Origin: Gymnorhina tibicen
Lineage: Eukaryota; Chordata; Aves; Passeriformes; Artamidae
Direction of reading: 5' to 3'
Assembly: GCA_013399875.1 (NCBI GenBank)
Contig: VXAZ01006360.1
Coordinates: forward strand, 310,001 to 374,000
Length of the DNA stretch: 64,000 nucleotides
The translations under genes were made by a program, and so were the position numbers. Below, one piece after another: positions 23,428 to 35,923 of the stretch. Under the pieces are notes generated by a model. It ran no database searches, was not told the origin of the DNA, and saw nothing but the letters and a program-made list of their open reading frames with translations. Numbering within the stretch: position 1 is the first letter of the stretch; every line of letters starts with the position of its first letter.

Positions 23428-26400
23428 TCATAATCATTAAATGATTGGCTAAATAGATGTATTTGACCATTTGTTCTTCATTTCTGTTTTACTATCTCCA
23501 TAGTCATAAAAGAGAAGTTGTCAGTGTAGTCATCTAACCTTCCTTGTTACATTGACAAAAATGGTGATTCTGAGGCTTCAGTTGGGGCCACACTTGAATT
23601 TTGCTTCAAATGGCAAATTTACTTCATAACTAGAAGTGCTTCAAAATCCCTTTCCCTTTATGATTGCAAAATAGGTTCTACATTCCCTATAGGAATGGAT
23701 GCTAATTAGGAGAACTTTTAACCTCCCAGTTACACAGAATCAAAGTTTACAGGCTTGCTGGAGGAAACATGCCCACATGAGAAGACACTGATTAACATAA
23801 ACTCTCTGTCAAGTGTTTTTAATCTTTGATTCATTATTTGCAGGACTCTGGTAGGTCAGACCTTAGAAATTTCACTTTCCATTCCAGGGTAAAAAGCAGA
23901 CTTATTCTCTGCATTTATCACTGAGATTGAGAATAGTACTGATTTTTTCTCACTTGAGTCATAACATTCTTTGAGGATTGAAAATTAATGAAATTCTGAT
24001 TGCTAGTGTTTATGCATGCCTACAGGTGAGCCTCACCACAACTATTTTTCACAGATTTAAAGTTAATAATCAATGATTCAAAGGTAACAACCATGAGTTC
24101 TTACGCCCCAGCCATGGTGCCTGGGAAAAGGAAGGGACTCATCCTTGTGTTCTGCCCATTCTTCACCTTTCCTTCTTTTCTTCTGTGCTGGAAAAACTGT
24201 TGTTTCTCTTTAAGTCACCCCCTGCTTATTTTTTGTTATTTGCACTTACTTTCTACCCTTCATCCAAACTTGCTGCTGTAACGCTTCTCAGGCAACATGA
24301 AATTGTGAAAAAAGGATTCATGCTGCTTCGCACCTTTCACCACTGTTTTTAAACACGAGAAAAATCAAAACAAAAGCTCTTTTTCAAATGAAAAAGCTGA
24401 GTAAACTAATTACATTTCTTTCTTATCTTTTTATTGTTCATGCAGGTTCTTTCTCCTCTCTTAACTCCCTCTCTTGAATTTCTCCTTTCTATCTATAATA
24501 ACTTAAATTTAAAACTTAGGAAGACAAATTGCCCAAACTGTCGGGCTCATTCATGGGAATGACTTTGCCAAAATAAACTATTTTTCAGCCTTTTCAGAAT
24601 ATAAATTATTCAAGCTGCATTTCAAGGCCTGGCCAAAATCCAGCAGGACGTTTATAAGAAAGTAGTCAGACAGATCCTTTCCTCTAAGTAAACTCCAGTA
24701 AAAGAGAAAAAGAGAAGTAAAAGAGACATTTGAAAAAAAGGTACCTGCAGCAACATCCCTATCATCCTGCCTGAGATGATTTCATTATGCCATTCCCTCC
24801 CCAGAGACTCATGGAGCAAAGACCTTCCCTTTCCAAACACGTGAAGGTGGAAATACTGAAAAATCCACTCTTACTCCATGATGACGTATTAGGTTAATCA
24901 TGGTACAGTGATAACTGTGACAGACACAAGCTCTTTGTCATAGTTCAATTCTGCTTTGTAATATTTTCAACCTATTCTTAGGCTTCCTTGTGCTACTGAC
25001 GCATTTTATTATAAACTCTTCCTTTCTTAAAATTTATACTGCAGTTCTGGCCTGTATCATGGTGAATGACACATGGTTCCAGGCTCTAACCAGAGGGAGT
25101 TTATAGTCTATGTATGAAAGAATTTATACTCGAAGTTAAATATTTCAGTTGTAAATTCTGCCTTAGCATCCTTCAGACACCACAATGACACACAACTGTG
25201 TTCTCACCACCGCTGTTCTCTAATTTCTTTGTACTATAACCTTTTGAACAGAGTAGAGGGACGTGAAACCCACAGCTTCTCGTAAACAAATAGCTGAATC
25301 TATTGGATGGAATGAAACCTGTGCACCATGCTGTCCTTTTTTAGGGTTTTCTCCGGCAAAATTAAATATTCTTATAAATTGCACAAATTTGGCATCAAGA
25401 AAAAAAAGTCTAGAAATTTGGCTTTCCTGCTGCTTCCCTGAAGTGCTGAATTATTAGCTTTTCTTGTGGAAATAATGTGTGAAAACTGGCTGAACTTTGT
25501 CAGGGAAACCCCTGAGCTGCTGAAAGAATCAAAGGAACCCTCCACAATCAAGAGAGCAAGCCAGCAGCTCTGCAAGCAAGGACAGCTCTTTCCAAAGGTA
25601 AAAGGAAAGCACCACAGTGCTCACTAGAGAAAGGAAATTGCTGTAAGGATGCTCACAGCAACTTTAACCAACCTCATTGCAGTCAGTGAACAAACCACAC
25701 TGAAACCTTTTGTTGTGGCTGAAAAAGACAGAAAGGGCTGAGGAATGAGTAACTAGGATCTGCCCTAACAAATAGCACAGACATTAGACAGGGTCCCTGT
25801 CCCATCTCTCACCCTCTGAGAAGATGAAGCACATTATCTCTGAGCACCCTTAGCAGGCAGAGTCCCTCCACTGAAGCACTTGAAGCTTTCTGCAAACGTG
25901 TGAAAGATGGCACAGACAAAACTAAGGAAAGTGCAACAGAATGTGCTGGGTAAACAGCAATTGTGTCCTTTGAGAAGGCTTAGCAGAAGTCCATCTCATG
26001 CCTTTCACCTGTATTTTAATGATGTCTATGAGGCAATGGTCCATGAGTGGTTTTGTGTTTTCCCTTCACTCACAGTTTTGATCAATTTTAGCAGCTACCC
26101 ACATCCCTCCAAAGAGCTGACCTGGACCCTAAGAATCCTCTTCCCTGCTCCAGCATCAAAACTTCGGTGATTCACAGTGTTTGATATAAAGTTTATCTAG
26201 CTCTTCTCCAGTGATCTGCATCCTCCTCATTACTTCTCACAGAGAAGGTCTGAAAGCACGGAACTTTGCCACAGAATAAAAAATCTTCTCTCAGTCCTTC
26301 TGGGCATCTGTCATGTGTCTGAAATATAACAGTGACTAGAGAAATTCTGAGTGCAGAGCCTAAGGTGAAAAACCTCTTTATAGGAGTTCTCTTCCCTTTC

Positions 26401-29349
26401 GATCATGTGTGGAAGTACCACAGTGCTCGTAAAGCAAATATTCAATTTGCATTGCCATCCACAATACCAGTAATTAACTCACTGGCTAATTTGTTGTTAG
26501 CTGCAACTAATGGATTCAAGATGAAACTTGTGCTTGTTTTATAATGAGCTGGTCTTTGGTATACTTCCTTCTTGCACAGAATCGGAATAATTTTACACAA
26601 ATGCCTATGTATATAAATTCCTTAAAGGGCAAAAATGAAATGTTGCATGCAGAGATATTCCCACCTTTCATAAAATCTGACAAACTGCAGCTCAATTTTC
26701 AAGTTATAACTATTATTGAATGCTATGGATCCTCTTTTCCTATTCCAGTAGAAAATTCTGAATGGCTTTGAAACACAGAAAGCAATGGAAGGGAACTCAT
26801 TCGCCATGAATAACCAGAATTTGTCTCCTCTTATTAAAGAGCAAAAGTGGATAGCAATATGAATTTTAGAGGTCAGTAATACTCAGGGTCAGGAAGGGGC
26901 AAGACCTCTAAACTTACAGGAGGAGGCTCTTGATCCCACTTTTCACAGTATGACATCTACTGGAGCATTGATTTCCTCCTCTTTCTTATGTACCCCTAAG
27001 ATAATTTTACCAACAGCCACATAGTTTGAGCTGTATCAGCAACCTCCCCTCTGCCCAAGGTCAGAAGGCATCCAAGGGAGGGCTGAGTCGGTTCAACCAG
27101 AATTATTCCCAGTGGTTTATGGATCCAGTGGTTCAGATGTGCTGAGAAAACACAGAGAACAATTACATTTGTGCCAGAGTCTCGCATCCCATGGCAGGAG
27201 CCGGTCATGAGATGTTTTCTTTTTAAATACCACTTGTGCCTTACAAATTAATTAACAGAGGAATTTGCTTGCACTTCAGTCGTTCCCTTCTTTACGTAAG
27301 TGACCTTAGAGGGTTGCATAACCCAGCACAACACTGTGATTCACTGCAATGCTCTACCATATTTAGTCTTATTAGCAGCTATTTGAAAAACGCTGCTGCT
27401 CACTCTGGAGAGACATCATTTATAGTGCTATATAAAGGTCTCTATATTTTTCCCTCATGAAAAGGATTACGGCAGCATTCTTATCTGTAATACAATCCAG
27501 AATAGGAAAGACTCATTGATTTTTGAGGAGGCGTTTTCAATATGGTGACCTGTTCCATACTTTCATTTGAAGTGTAATTATAGAACAAAATACTAGGATT
27601 GGAAGTGCGTGTTGTAGAGGAAAAAATCAAATGCACATTTTTTCTTGACATTTACTGAGAAAGAACCCTTGCCTGTTTTCTAAATGTTAATGAACAGCAC
27701 ACACAAGGAGAACCAGGGCATTTCTTCACAAAGTTAAGTACCTACCACGCTTACACCAATTGCAATGACAGTATTCTGAAAAATAGGGCGAGGGCTGAAT
27801 TTTTGCTCCTAATGTTAGCTCTTTTACTGGAGAGGAACAACCAGAAGACAGATCTGCACTGCATGAGCATTTTAACATCAAAGTCAAGGAATAGATCCGT
27901 TGTCACTTTGTCCTCCTGCACTATGACTGTCATTTTCTGGATTTTGACAGAGCTAGTCTTAGTCTTGTCAGTGCAAGTGGAAGAGGAAAAGAAAGCTTGG
28001 TGCTAGTGTTAGTATGTTTGCCAGAAAACCCATAATTTTTGCTGCTTTAACCTGTGCATTTTATAATTCCTTGTGTCTCGCAACATTTGAGACAATTCAT
28101 CAGATTTGACATGCTGCCAATTTTAACAGGAAATTATTTTTCTTGGAAAAAATAAACCTTTTATTCTGGTTAATCTTGATTTTTTTATTTGTGGGGAATG
28201 CCCAATTTCTGCCCCATCAGAGCAAATCTCAACCAGGCTCTATAGACTTAATCAGAAGCAATATAATTTTCAACCTGTGAGACATTAGGAAAATCCTGAG
28301 AAGTGAAGAACAAATTTCATATAAGGAACCTTCTACCAAAAATAATATTCAAGGACATTCCCAGGAAGAAGCCAGCATCTTTGGATATTTGGATCTTTTT
28401 AACTTTTTTCTTCTCCTGGAGAAAATGAAAAAAGGAGGTGCCTATATTTTATATGTATCTATATTGGATTATTTTAAAATAAGCATTTTTATTCTTTATG
28501 ATCAAGTTATGCCTTTTCTTCTGCTATATATGATGTACATAAAACCTAAAAAGACACAGGAATTGCTTGATAGTCTTATGAAACTTTTAGAATGCAATAC
28601 TTATATTTCACAATTATTGAATTTTTTGCATTATTTGCAGTGTTACTGTTGTTTTTCTGAGACCTGTGGAAGAAAGAAGCTAAAAGAAAGTGGATTTCTT
28701 TTTTATGGGGTAGAGGATAAAAGAGGTGGTTCAGTTCCTAGCCATTTAAACTCAGGATTCATGTGCAGTAAAAGATTATGGCAACTCTAGAGTAAAGACT
28801 TCAACAGTACTGTCAGTATCATGAAGATCAATGATGCCACTGTGTGATATGGTAGAGAGATGTCAAATACTGCTAGAGGACACACATACAAATATATTTT
28901 GCCTTTTTTGGCCCCTCCATCTTCAGAGGGAATATACTTCTCAAAAGCAGGTATTCTCAAATCAGCAGGGCAACAGGGTTGTCACTGTCCTGATCACAGC
29001 TTTACAGCCACCTCCACTGCAGCTATCACTCAGGAGATGTTGCCATGTGTTTCCACCCATCAGAAAACTACCAGATCTCATCTTCAGAGTGTCATGAGCT
29101 TCCCGCAGTCAGAAGATTACAGTGTGATAGCAGGTCTGGATGAGTCAACCCGGGGGCTATAGCAATGACAGATAGGATGGAACGGTGCTCAATCACGACC
29201 TTTCAGATCAGAGTCCTATGAAGCAACTTGCATTTGTTGTAACAGCTGCCAGAGAACGTGTTGATTCTGTTCAGAGTCCAACAACCCTCTCCATCACAGT
29301 TTCCTTGTGCTGTCTGTCTGAAATGGAGACAGAAACACCAGGGGATCAA
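23428..29349. other. Long gene-free stretch
   Basis: No exon, RNA gene or clear transposon is seen in about 6 kb. Frames such as 28389-28790 (133 codons, TTG first codon, AT-rich) and 25907-26170 resemble nothing. A 30-bp piece at 27578-27608 recalls the reverse complement of a CR1 3' end but is too short to call. Confidence 0.5.
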
Positions 29350-29500
29350 GCAAACAGGACTGGACATAAGGAAGTACTTTATTACTAGGAAGGTATCACA
29401 GAGCTGCAACAGACCCCTGAAGCAATTGTACAAATTCCAGCCTTGGAGGTTTTTGGGATTTGTCTGGATGAAGCCAGAAGTGCTAATTCTGAAATGGTGT
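29350..29500 (+). mobile_element. Probable decayed CR1 3' fragment
   Basis: GGACATAAGGAAGTACTTTA at 29362, then AATTGTACAAATTCCAGCC near 29424 and TTGGAGGTTTTTGGGATTTG near 29443, follow the order of the CR1 3' region: the GGACATTAGGAA block, then TTGCCTAGGGAGG, then the TTGGAGATTTTTAAG block. The copy is highly diverged and lacks the terminal ATTCTATG repeats. Confidence 0.5.
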
Positions 29501-30094
29501 CCATTCTTTTTTGTGTGGAAGGCAGGGCTGTATGACCTCCTGAAGTCACTTCCATTTCTAAGCTTTTGTGGAATGTACCTTAGGTGTTTTGGAGGTAGCC
29601 AACACTTTTTTTCACACTCTCTAATTTATAATGGACTTGAAACTACTCCAAGAACTGATCGTATGTTGCCCATCCAAACCTCACGACACTGGGCTAATGC
29701 TCTCAGGTAAAGAACAGGGATTGCATCCGACTACTGTGTGATTTTGGTGATGAATTTTCTTTGCCCAGTGCTGTGACTACTTTATTTCAGTGAAGATTTA
29801 CAACTGCTTTTTTCTTGCTGCAGGTCTGCTGGTTTAGCAAAAACGTCTGTTGAATTTCACTGTTGATTCAGTCTCCTTTCCCACTGTCCCTTAGACCTGC
29901 ACATCAGATGGAGCAGTCTATAATGACAGTGGAAAAGAATATGGCTGTGGGGTAGTAAAGAAAAGGTAGCTACAACAGCAAGTTGTAAACATACACATTT
30001 AATCTGAGCTGAAAGAGTAGTTACCAGTGTCTTTTTGTCACACTGAAAAGGATAGAGTCCTGTAGAAACCTACCCCACTGATTATGTATTTTTG

Positions 30095-30640
30095 TGGACT
30101 GTTAATGAACTGAAAGTATATAAACATTTGCAGATAACATGAAGGAGAAAAATGTATAAGCACGCTGGAGGACAGGTTCAAAATTAAAATTAATCTGGAT
30201 AAACTGAAAAAAAACCAACCCCAAAGCATGAAATCTGAAGGGTAGAATTCTGCAAAGAGAAGAGCGAAGTGGTCCACTAAAGAAGACACTAAATGAATGA
30301 GTCTGAAATGGGAAATGATGTAGCAGGGCGAAGTACTACAGAGCATAATGGATAAGTAAGAAAATAAGAGTCAACTGTATGAACCTGCAGGGTAGAAAAG
30401 ACAGCTCTATACCTCTATTGACAGAGGAGTTGCACATGGGATACAGGAAGTAATTATTCTGCACTGTTTGTAACGGAGTAAGCCACAGCTGGAATAGTGG
30501 GTCCAGTGGTGATCCTTGTACACTGAAGAAATATAAAATTATTGGCGCCTACAAGAGGGGTAAGGCACTTAGAAAATATGATTTAGGAGGAAAGAATTAG
30601 GTTTGTTGTAGGAATTTTTGATAATGCAAAGGATTGGTGT
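30095..30640 (+). mobile_element. Ancient CR1 LINE fragment with reverse-transcriptase active-site relic
   Basis: From the left, TTTGCAGATAAC at 30127 translates to FADN, the position of the CR1 reverse-transcriptase FADD catalytic box, with the second Asp lost. Next is GCTGGAGGACAGGTTCAAAA near 30164, then AATCTGGATAAACTG. The block 30440-30515 (GAAGTAATTATTCTGCACTG near 30446, CCACAGCTGGAATAGTG near 30484) matches the GTACTGTGTCCAGTTCTGG region of CR1. The block 30565-30605 (AAATATGATTTAGGAGGAAAG) follows in the expected order. Stops and indels break every frame. It is old, comparable to the copy at 1590-2690. Confidence 0.68.
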
Positions 30641-32149
30641 GGGAATGGTGATGATTCACTTTACTGTTTGCAATGTCTCCACCGAACAGCTACTGAAAAA
30701 GATTTAAGATCTGATTCCTTCCTGTAACAGATGGATGGACTGCATGACATCTTTGATTTTGCTCCTCTACTCTTCCAGGACACGATGAGTCGGACACAAC
30801 TGCATTATATTCTAAGGAGTTGTCTTGCTAATCCTCTTGGAAATCCCTTAGCCAGTTTTGTGGATAATTGTGTGAGAGCAGTGTGAATGAAGCAATTAAA
30901 ACTGAGGACCAGAGGGCAAAGAAATACTGCCAGAAACTCCTGCTCAGATCAATTCTACTGGCTCTATTTGAATCCTTCTGCATCTGACACCTTGCACCAA
31001 TATCCTACGTCATCCCCAGGACACATATGTACTTCTGAGACCTGCTTCATTCAGGCTCTCCAACTCCCTTCTCCTCACACAAGCAGCACATCCTGCTACA
31101 CACACTCTGGTATCCCCCCTACAGAATTCTTTTGCAGAACCTAAAGTGGCCTCAGAGAAGTGACATGTTCTTGGCAAAAGGTTTTCATCTTTTTGAGTCA
31201 GATTTTATTGCTGGGTAGCCATGGGAACGTGGCTTCCTTCAACTTCAAGTCTGTATAAATGTACATCTCATTGTTCTAGTTCACAAGCAATGAGTTATGA
31301 TTTGAGAGGTAGCACAGAGGGTGAGAAACCTCTGGAAAAAGCTCTTTACAGAAAAGATGTAATCTTCATACTTGCACAAACCTCATTGCTGTGTTTTTTC
31401 AGCAGAGATTTTATTATATTTTATATTTTCAGTACTTGTCTTAAAATTTCCCCACCCCATGAGGAAGAAAAGCATTATATCTTTCTGCAGTTTGGGATTT
31501 GGGTTGGAAAACCGAGCAATGTCCGTGACTCAGTAAAGGATGGCAAGTGTCTCCAGCTGCAATGCTCTGCCAGCATGTCCTACCCTGCCAGGGCCTGCTG
31601 GTGACGTACATCCCTTCCACAGCATTGTGTAATTATGATCCCGTGTTAAATTTATTTCTTGATGTGTTCTGTACAGTCTGCAAAACCAAAAATTTGTCTG
31701 TGAGAAAGCCTCATTGTCTAATGGCTGTTTCAGTGAAAAATAGAAAATAGCATCATCTATTGGCTGTTTCAGGCGTTGGAATCCCCCTTTATATCCATCC
31801 CTGTGATTTAATTCTGACTTGCTATTACCCAAAATGGAGCCCTTTTTCTCTGAGTATTCCCCCTGCATGAAGTTTTCTATGAGATTTCCTGAATAAGCTG
31901 GACCTTTGCTGGGGAAACCTGACTGACTCCAAACATTGTGATGTGGATAATTTTTGAAGTGTGACTTTGCCTGTCATTGATTTTGAGGTTTTACTTCTCG
32001 GAAGAGTTTGGTGCCTGCTGTACTGGTAATAGGCATGCATATAACTAATAAATAATGACTATATTTGCTGCTTAAAAGCTACAATTTCCTAGTAGCCTGT
32101 AATATTTAAATATATACTAGCTGCTACTATTAATTACTGTTAATTTTGG

Positions 32150-32172
32150 TATATATATATACATATACACAC
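32150..32172. repeat. Short (TA)n with CA interruptions
   Basis: TATATATATATACATATACAC is a short, imperfect dinucleotide tract. Confidence 0.8.
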
Positions 32173-35100
32173 TTACTTTTCTGGCACAAGCTTTGAATAA
32201 CTTTAGATATCCATTTGCCTTATTAGTAGTAAGTATAATTGCTTTAATAATAATAATTTACAGCAATCTGTGATAAAGATATTTAGAAAATGAATCTTAC
32301 ATTTCCTTGTATGTTATGAAATCATGCAAACCCAGTGTCACAGCAACTCCTTAAGTCACTACTGATGCCAAAAAGCAGGTCTACAGAAATTACTATCAAT
32401 ACCAACAGGCTTATAATTTTGACCTTTCTTACTTTATTTTCTAACATGCATCGGAAAACTACGAGTGATAACAGTGCAGAAAGTAAAGCATCATAAGAAT
32501 ACAGAGCACAGCTTGGTTACTGTCCCTGTCAGTGGCTGTAACTCTCCTGATGAGTGCGACCATCTGATGCAGTGTAGCCATTACAGAACTGGCTCCCAAG
32601 GCAGGATTTGAGGGGGAAATAAGTAGAAGAAATATAAGTTGAGAGGTGGAGAGAATTTTTATGAAAAGACGAGCAGATCTGGTAAAAAGCAACCAAATAC
32701 TGTAGTTTCAAAACAGGCAGTGGCAGAGGAGAGGAAACTGAGGCAAACAAGAGAGATGGGAGAAAGCAGAAATTAAACAGCAACCATTCAAAGGCACATG
32801 AGTGGGGACAACAAGGACCTTCAGACTAAAGTACCAAAAAGTAGGGTGGGCTGTTGTGATCACAGACAGGAGGAACATTGCTGGTAAGGGGACCAGGAAA
32901 ATACTGTCCTTCAGCCCTCCTCTTGTTCCCATCCTCATCCTAGCCTGGCAACACAGCAGAAAAGTCTTAACCTCTAGGCCGGTGACTCATTTCATTGCAC
33001 ACACCAGCAATGCTGGTTAGTTGCTGGAAAGACCTGTCCTCCTGGATCTCCACATCTGTCTGGAGTGGAGATTTGCATCAATAGTACGGAACCTGACACA
33101 CAAAGAACTCGTACATCTCTAGAGCTGATGTCAAATAGCTGGTTTCATCACTGTTAGATACACACCAAAACTAGCTGTTCCATCAATAGGGAGCAGCTTT
33201 TCTTCCTGGCCACTTTGGCTTCTTTCCCTGTCTGTAGTGACATATTTGCACATGCTGGAGCTCATTATACAGTTTGTGGGTTTTGATGCAGTTTGGCAAA
33301 TAGAAAATTGCAATTCAGCATTTGTGCCCATTTGTTCAGAATCACTGTCTCACCAACAATGCAGTGTAAGGGCTTGCAAAAACTAAGGAAGTTGGTAAAA
33401 CAGACTTTGATTTCCAAGTTCTTCTGTCTGGATGAGAGGAGTCTAAGTACACCCAGCTCTATTCATTCATGTATTCTGGTCCCAACAGTGCTATAGCCCT
33501 GTCTGCTGGGACGTGCCCCAGGCTTTCCTCTTTTTCAGTGCAGCGTGGCTTGTCCAAGCGCACCACCGAGGTGAACCAGAGACTTCACAATCCATCACAT
33601 GCAGAAACCCACTCTTCTTAACATCAGAAGGGTAGTGATATACTTTTCAATCACACAAATCTCCTTTGATTGATAAGGGCTCATTTTAGTTACCACTGAT
33701 CTGATGCATAACCTAAGCACTTACTGCAGTCCAGGCTAGTCCAGACAGAATGATATTTCCCCATGCTTCATAAGAGTTCGCCTGGAAGAGCTCATAATAA
33801 GGAAAAATACCCTGAGTTGCATTCACTGAGAGCCTTCAGCTGCTCTTTCTTTAAATTATGTCATCAAAACTAATGAAAAGTTGATCCAGTTTCCCCTAGC
33901 TTCATCTCACTTCACTTCATCCCTGAATAGTACTAAATCATCAGCAGAAACTGGTTTAAGTATTAAAGTTTCTGGAGGGAAAAACTGTTTTGCAGTGTTG
34001 TCACATTGTATTTGTGGGGGTAGGCATGACTGATGTGTGTGTGCCTGTCACAGGACAACATTCCTGGCTCCTCCTCCAGGTCTTTTCGGTCCTGTCCCGT
34101 CATTCTCATTCACCCACTACAGGACTTCATAGTCACCGCATAGCCCAGAATGTTCATCCAAGAAGAAAGCTTCAGAGCTCTTTCCGTCCACAATCCTCTC
34201 TCCCTATACACTCAGTGAGGGATGGTTGTTGGGACCCAAAACAAGGCACAAAACCCCAAAGATTTGAACATAACAGCATAACACCATTAACTTCTCTCTA
34301 GTCTTGCACTGTCAGAGTTCCCAGTTCTGCAGCCCTGAGAAAAAAAAAAGGCTTAACAGGTCTCTTGGGCTTAGATTTGGGAGTAGGCAGCTGTGTTTGG
34401 TATTGTCACTACAGCCGTGGTTGTCAAAGCAGTCACAAAATGGTTGTTGCTGAAAGGTAAGAGCCAACATTCCGAGGTAAGCTTTATGATATGAGGTTGT
34501 CTGGTTAAATTTTTCTCTATGCACAGGGGAAATTGATGGGGGGCACTAGCAGAAAATTGTTTTAAGGATGCCATATTGAAATGCTAGCAGCACACATATT
34601 TGCAAAAACCACAGGTGCATAACTTGATTTTGTGGACAAATTATGTAACTGTCTGCATTCTTGCTCAAACAGTGATTTCAATCATATACCTAAGCCCTGC
34701 TTTAAATTATTTGCATATGTATTTGTCTTTAGAGGCAGCCATACCACTGTGATAGGGGATATAAATGATGTTTTTAATTTTTATGGATTCCAGTTTCATT
34801 CAAATTGGACTTAGCTGCCTGCTCACATCTCAACAGATATAATTTTTGCTGGCAGGAATACATGCAGCTTAAAATTGTGTGATGTGAATTTGGCTTCTGC
34901 TTCTTTTCGGTCCTTGATTTTTAAAAAACAATGACGACTCACAGGGTGATCATCAGACATATATCTGCATTAGTTATTAGGGTCAGCTTTGAAGTTATCT
35001 ACAAGGACTCTCAGGTACACAACAAACCTTCTACCCACATTACAGCTATCTACACAATATTCCTTATCAAAGTGGAGCTGTAATACAGCTTTATGGAGGA

Positions 35101-35913
35101 TGCCTTTTCCCTCCTTCTGGACAGGAGAGGAACTGAAAGAGGGGTGGGAAGGTGATTGATGCTGGTAGTCTCCTTGTGCTAAATACTCCCACAGGGAGGT
35201 AAGTTCAAAAGACCTGCCAGAGGACAGCAAGGGAGACAAGGAAGGCCTACATTCTGTCCCTCAGTGCATGGACTATATGACACTGGTCTGGATGGGTAAG
35301 GATAACCATGAGCCCACCTACAGGTCTCTGAGCCTGATCCTATTCTAGCCCTAGGAAGGAAGAGGGAGTCTCCTTCCCTAGACAGAATAGGATTGCTGGT
35401 CAGGGGAGGACATCTAATCTGACTTTGTGAGCACAAAAGAGCCAGAAGCTTTTTTCCATGTAAGGACAGTTCCTTTCAGCCCTTGCAAAGGATGAATGCC
35501 CAATAATAGGAGAAAATAAATTATGGCAGAAGAATAGGGGGAAGACCCAATCCTTAATGCGATTCTTGTTTTTCCTTCCCTGGAAAGGTCAGGCAGCTCC
35601 TACAGCTGGGACATGAGTCATGAACTGCACTTCCATTTACACTGTCATGTCTTTTCTAAGGATGCTTTGCATCACTACTGTTCAGTAGTGGAACCTTAAT
35701 ATCTCTGTTAAGCCCAAGCCCATGTGTTTCTGGTTCATAAGCAAGATTTCTAAAAGCTGAAGACTGACACTCATTGAGACAACTAGTCCCAAAGAAAGGT
35801 TGTGAAAACAGGTTTACCCCTCAGTTCTGGGTTTATTAGCTCAAGAAACTATTAACATTTCCTTACTATTGCTGAATGCCTCTGAGAAAATTAGGTTATC
35901 ACTTCATAGAGAT

Positions 35914-35923
35914 TAATTGATTA
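35914..35923. promoter_or_regulatory. Palindromic homeodomain (P2-type) site
   Basis: TAATTGATTA places two TAAT cores head to head with a 2-bp spacer, the arrangement bound cooperatively by paired-class homeodomain dimers. It sits in AT-rich unique sequence beside GATTTAATTAC (35946). A single site is weak evidence of function. Confidence 0.22.

Noticed and set aside
23380..23430. A18 run as a processed pseudogene or SINE tail
   Set aside because: No retroposed gene body, SINE body or flanking target-site duplication is visible.
27578..27608. Resemblance to the reverse complement of a CR1 3' end (ATACTAGGATTGGAAG)
   Set aside because: Only about 30 bp match, with no continuation into the CR1 body.
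28389..28790. 133-codon plus-strand frame with hydrophobic start
   Set aside because: It starts at TTG, is AT-rich, and matches no known protein; Phe/Leu/Ile bias follows base composition.
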